A stretch of 5,569 nt of DNA from Caldifarciminota bacterium. GTDB taxonomy: Bacteria; Hydrothermota; Tepidihabitantia; Tepidihabitantales; Tepidihabitantaceae. The stretch is taken from contig DSBX01000151.1 of the NCBI GenBank assembly GCA_011049385.1, forward strand, positions 1 to 5,569, read 5' to 3'. Positions within the stretch are counted from its first letter, which is position 1, and the number at the start of each line of letters is the position of its first letter. The position numbers were made by a program, and so were the translations under genes. The notes under the pieces are model-generated. The model saw only the letters and a list, made by a program, of their open reading frames with translations. It had not been told where the DNA came from and did not search any database. Positions 5,363 to 5,569 of the stretch are shown in pieces.

Positions 5363-5568
5363 CGGACCGCGGACCAGTCGGTTGCCGTATTCCAGCGGCG
5401 CGGGCTGTCGGCCCGCACCCGCCACCAGTAGAAGCCGTAGCGGCCGAGCCGGACTTCGGTTTCCGTGCCGTAGACCCGGTCGAGCCTGGGCCGGGCGAGG
5501 TTCTGTTCGATGAGCACCGAGTCCCGGTAGACTTCGACCTGGTAGAACTCCGCGTCCGCGATACCGGA
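5332..5568 (-). CDS. Partial gene: C-terminal FN3-like module of a probable exported protein
   Basis: The minus-strand frame is open from the window edge to the TGA at 5334-5332, giving the last 78 residues. It reads as one beta-sandwich module: FYQVEVYRDSVLIEQNLARP, then RYGFYWWRVRAD, then WSAVRYFILPNPAD at the end. The pattern follows the modules of the 2001-3029 protein: Y-Q-F-R-V-Y against Y-Q-V-E-V-Y, and Y-T-W-T-C-R against Y-W-W-R-V-R. No sorting domain follows the module. An internal GTG at 5517 is not the likely start, because the frame and the fold continue upstream past the edge. Its end overlaps the acetyltransferase by 31 bases in convergent orientation. The N-terminus and overall function lie outside the window. 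Confidence 0.7.
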   Translation of the reverse strand, partial: SGIADAEFYQVEVYRDSVLIEQNLARPRLDRVYGTETEVRLGRYGFYWWRVRADSPRRWNTATDWSAVRYFILPNPAD

Positions 5569-5569
5569 C

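Noticed and set aside
4448..5425. Long minus-strand open frame opposite the acetyltransferase
   Set aside because: High GC leaves few stop codons on the opposite strand. The translation is rich in Pro, Arg and Gly with no recognisable domain, while the plus strand has clear GNAT motifs.

Overview
The window is a GC-rich bacterial chromosomal segment. Sampled coding lines run about 68-73% G+C, while two non-coding stretches drop to roughly half (28/60 at 1-60, 96/180 at 1801-1980). A secreted protein at 2001-3029 ends in a Type IX-secretion/FlgD-Ig-like C-terminal domain, and a second beta-sandwich protein enters from the right edge. That combination points to the Fibrobacteres-Chlorobi-Bacteroidetes side of the tree or a neighbouring candidate phylum; GC-rich lineages such as candidate division WOR-3 would fit. 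This placement is inference, since no rRNA or other marker gene is present.

Layout. Positions 1-200 are non-coding and hold a perfect 16-bp palindrome and a promoter that runs straight into the first start codon. Positions 201-1614 are a compact plus-strand operon: tag (DNA-3-methyladenine glycosylase I), a seven-segment DUF4203-like membrane protein that starts inside the tag stop codon, and a 69-residue two-segment membrane protein 14 bases further on. Positions 1615-2000 are a 386-base gap of lower GC, with a GC hairpin just after the operon, a 14-bp palindrome, and a long inverted repeat whose arms can pair in more than one way. Positions 2001-3029 encode an exported protein with two repeated fibronectin-III-like modules and a sorting domain, closed by a perfect 15-bp GC hairpin at 3041-3077. 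Positions 3135-5362 are a second plus-strand operon: a MATE-family exporter overlapping by 10 bases an unusual two-domain GNAT acetyltransferase. From the right edge, a minus-strand gene (5332-5568, C-terminal part only) runs tail-to-tail into the acetyltransferase and overlaps it by 31 bases. Its product carries the same kind of module as the 2001-3029 protein.

How it works together. The window is mainly ordinary accessory and housekeeping content: alkylation repair with two membrane proteins of unknown role, a surface or secreted module protein, and an exporter with an acetyltransferase that may act on related small molecules. The most notable structural points are two first-in-operon genes with no ribosome binding site and promoter elements abutting the start codon (apparently leaderless), against clear Shine-Dalgarno sequences on the other genes, and the foldable leader upstream of the secreted protein. 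I saw no mobile element, CRISPR array, tRNA, rRNA or clearly new multi-gene system.
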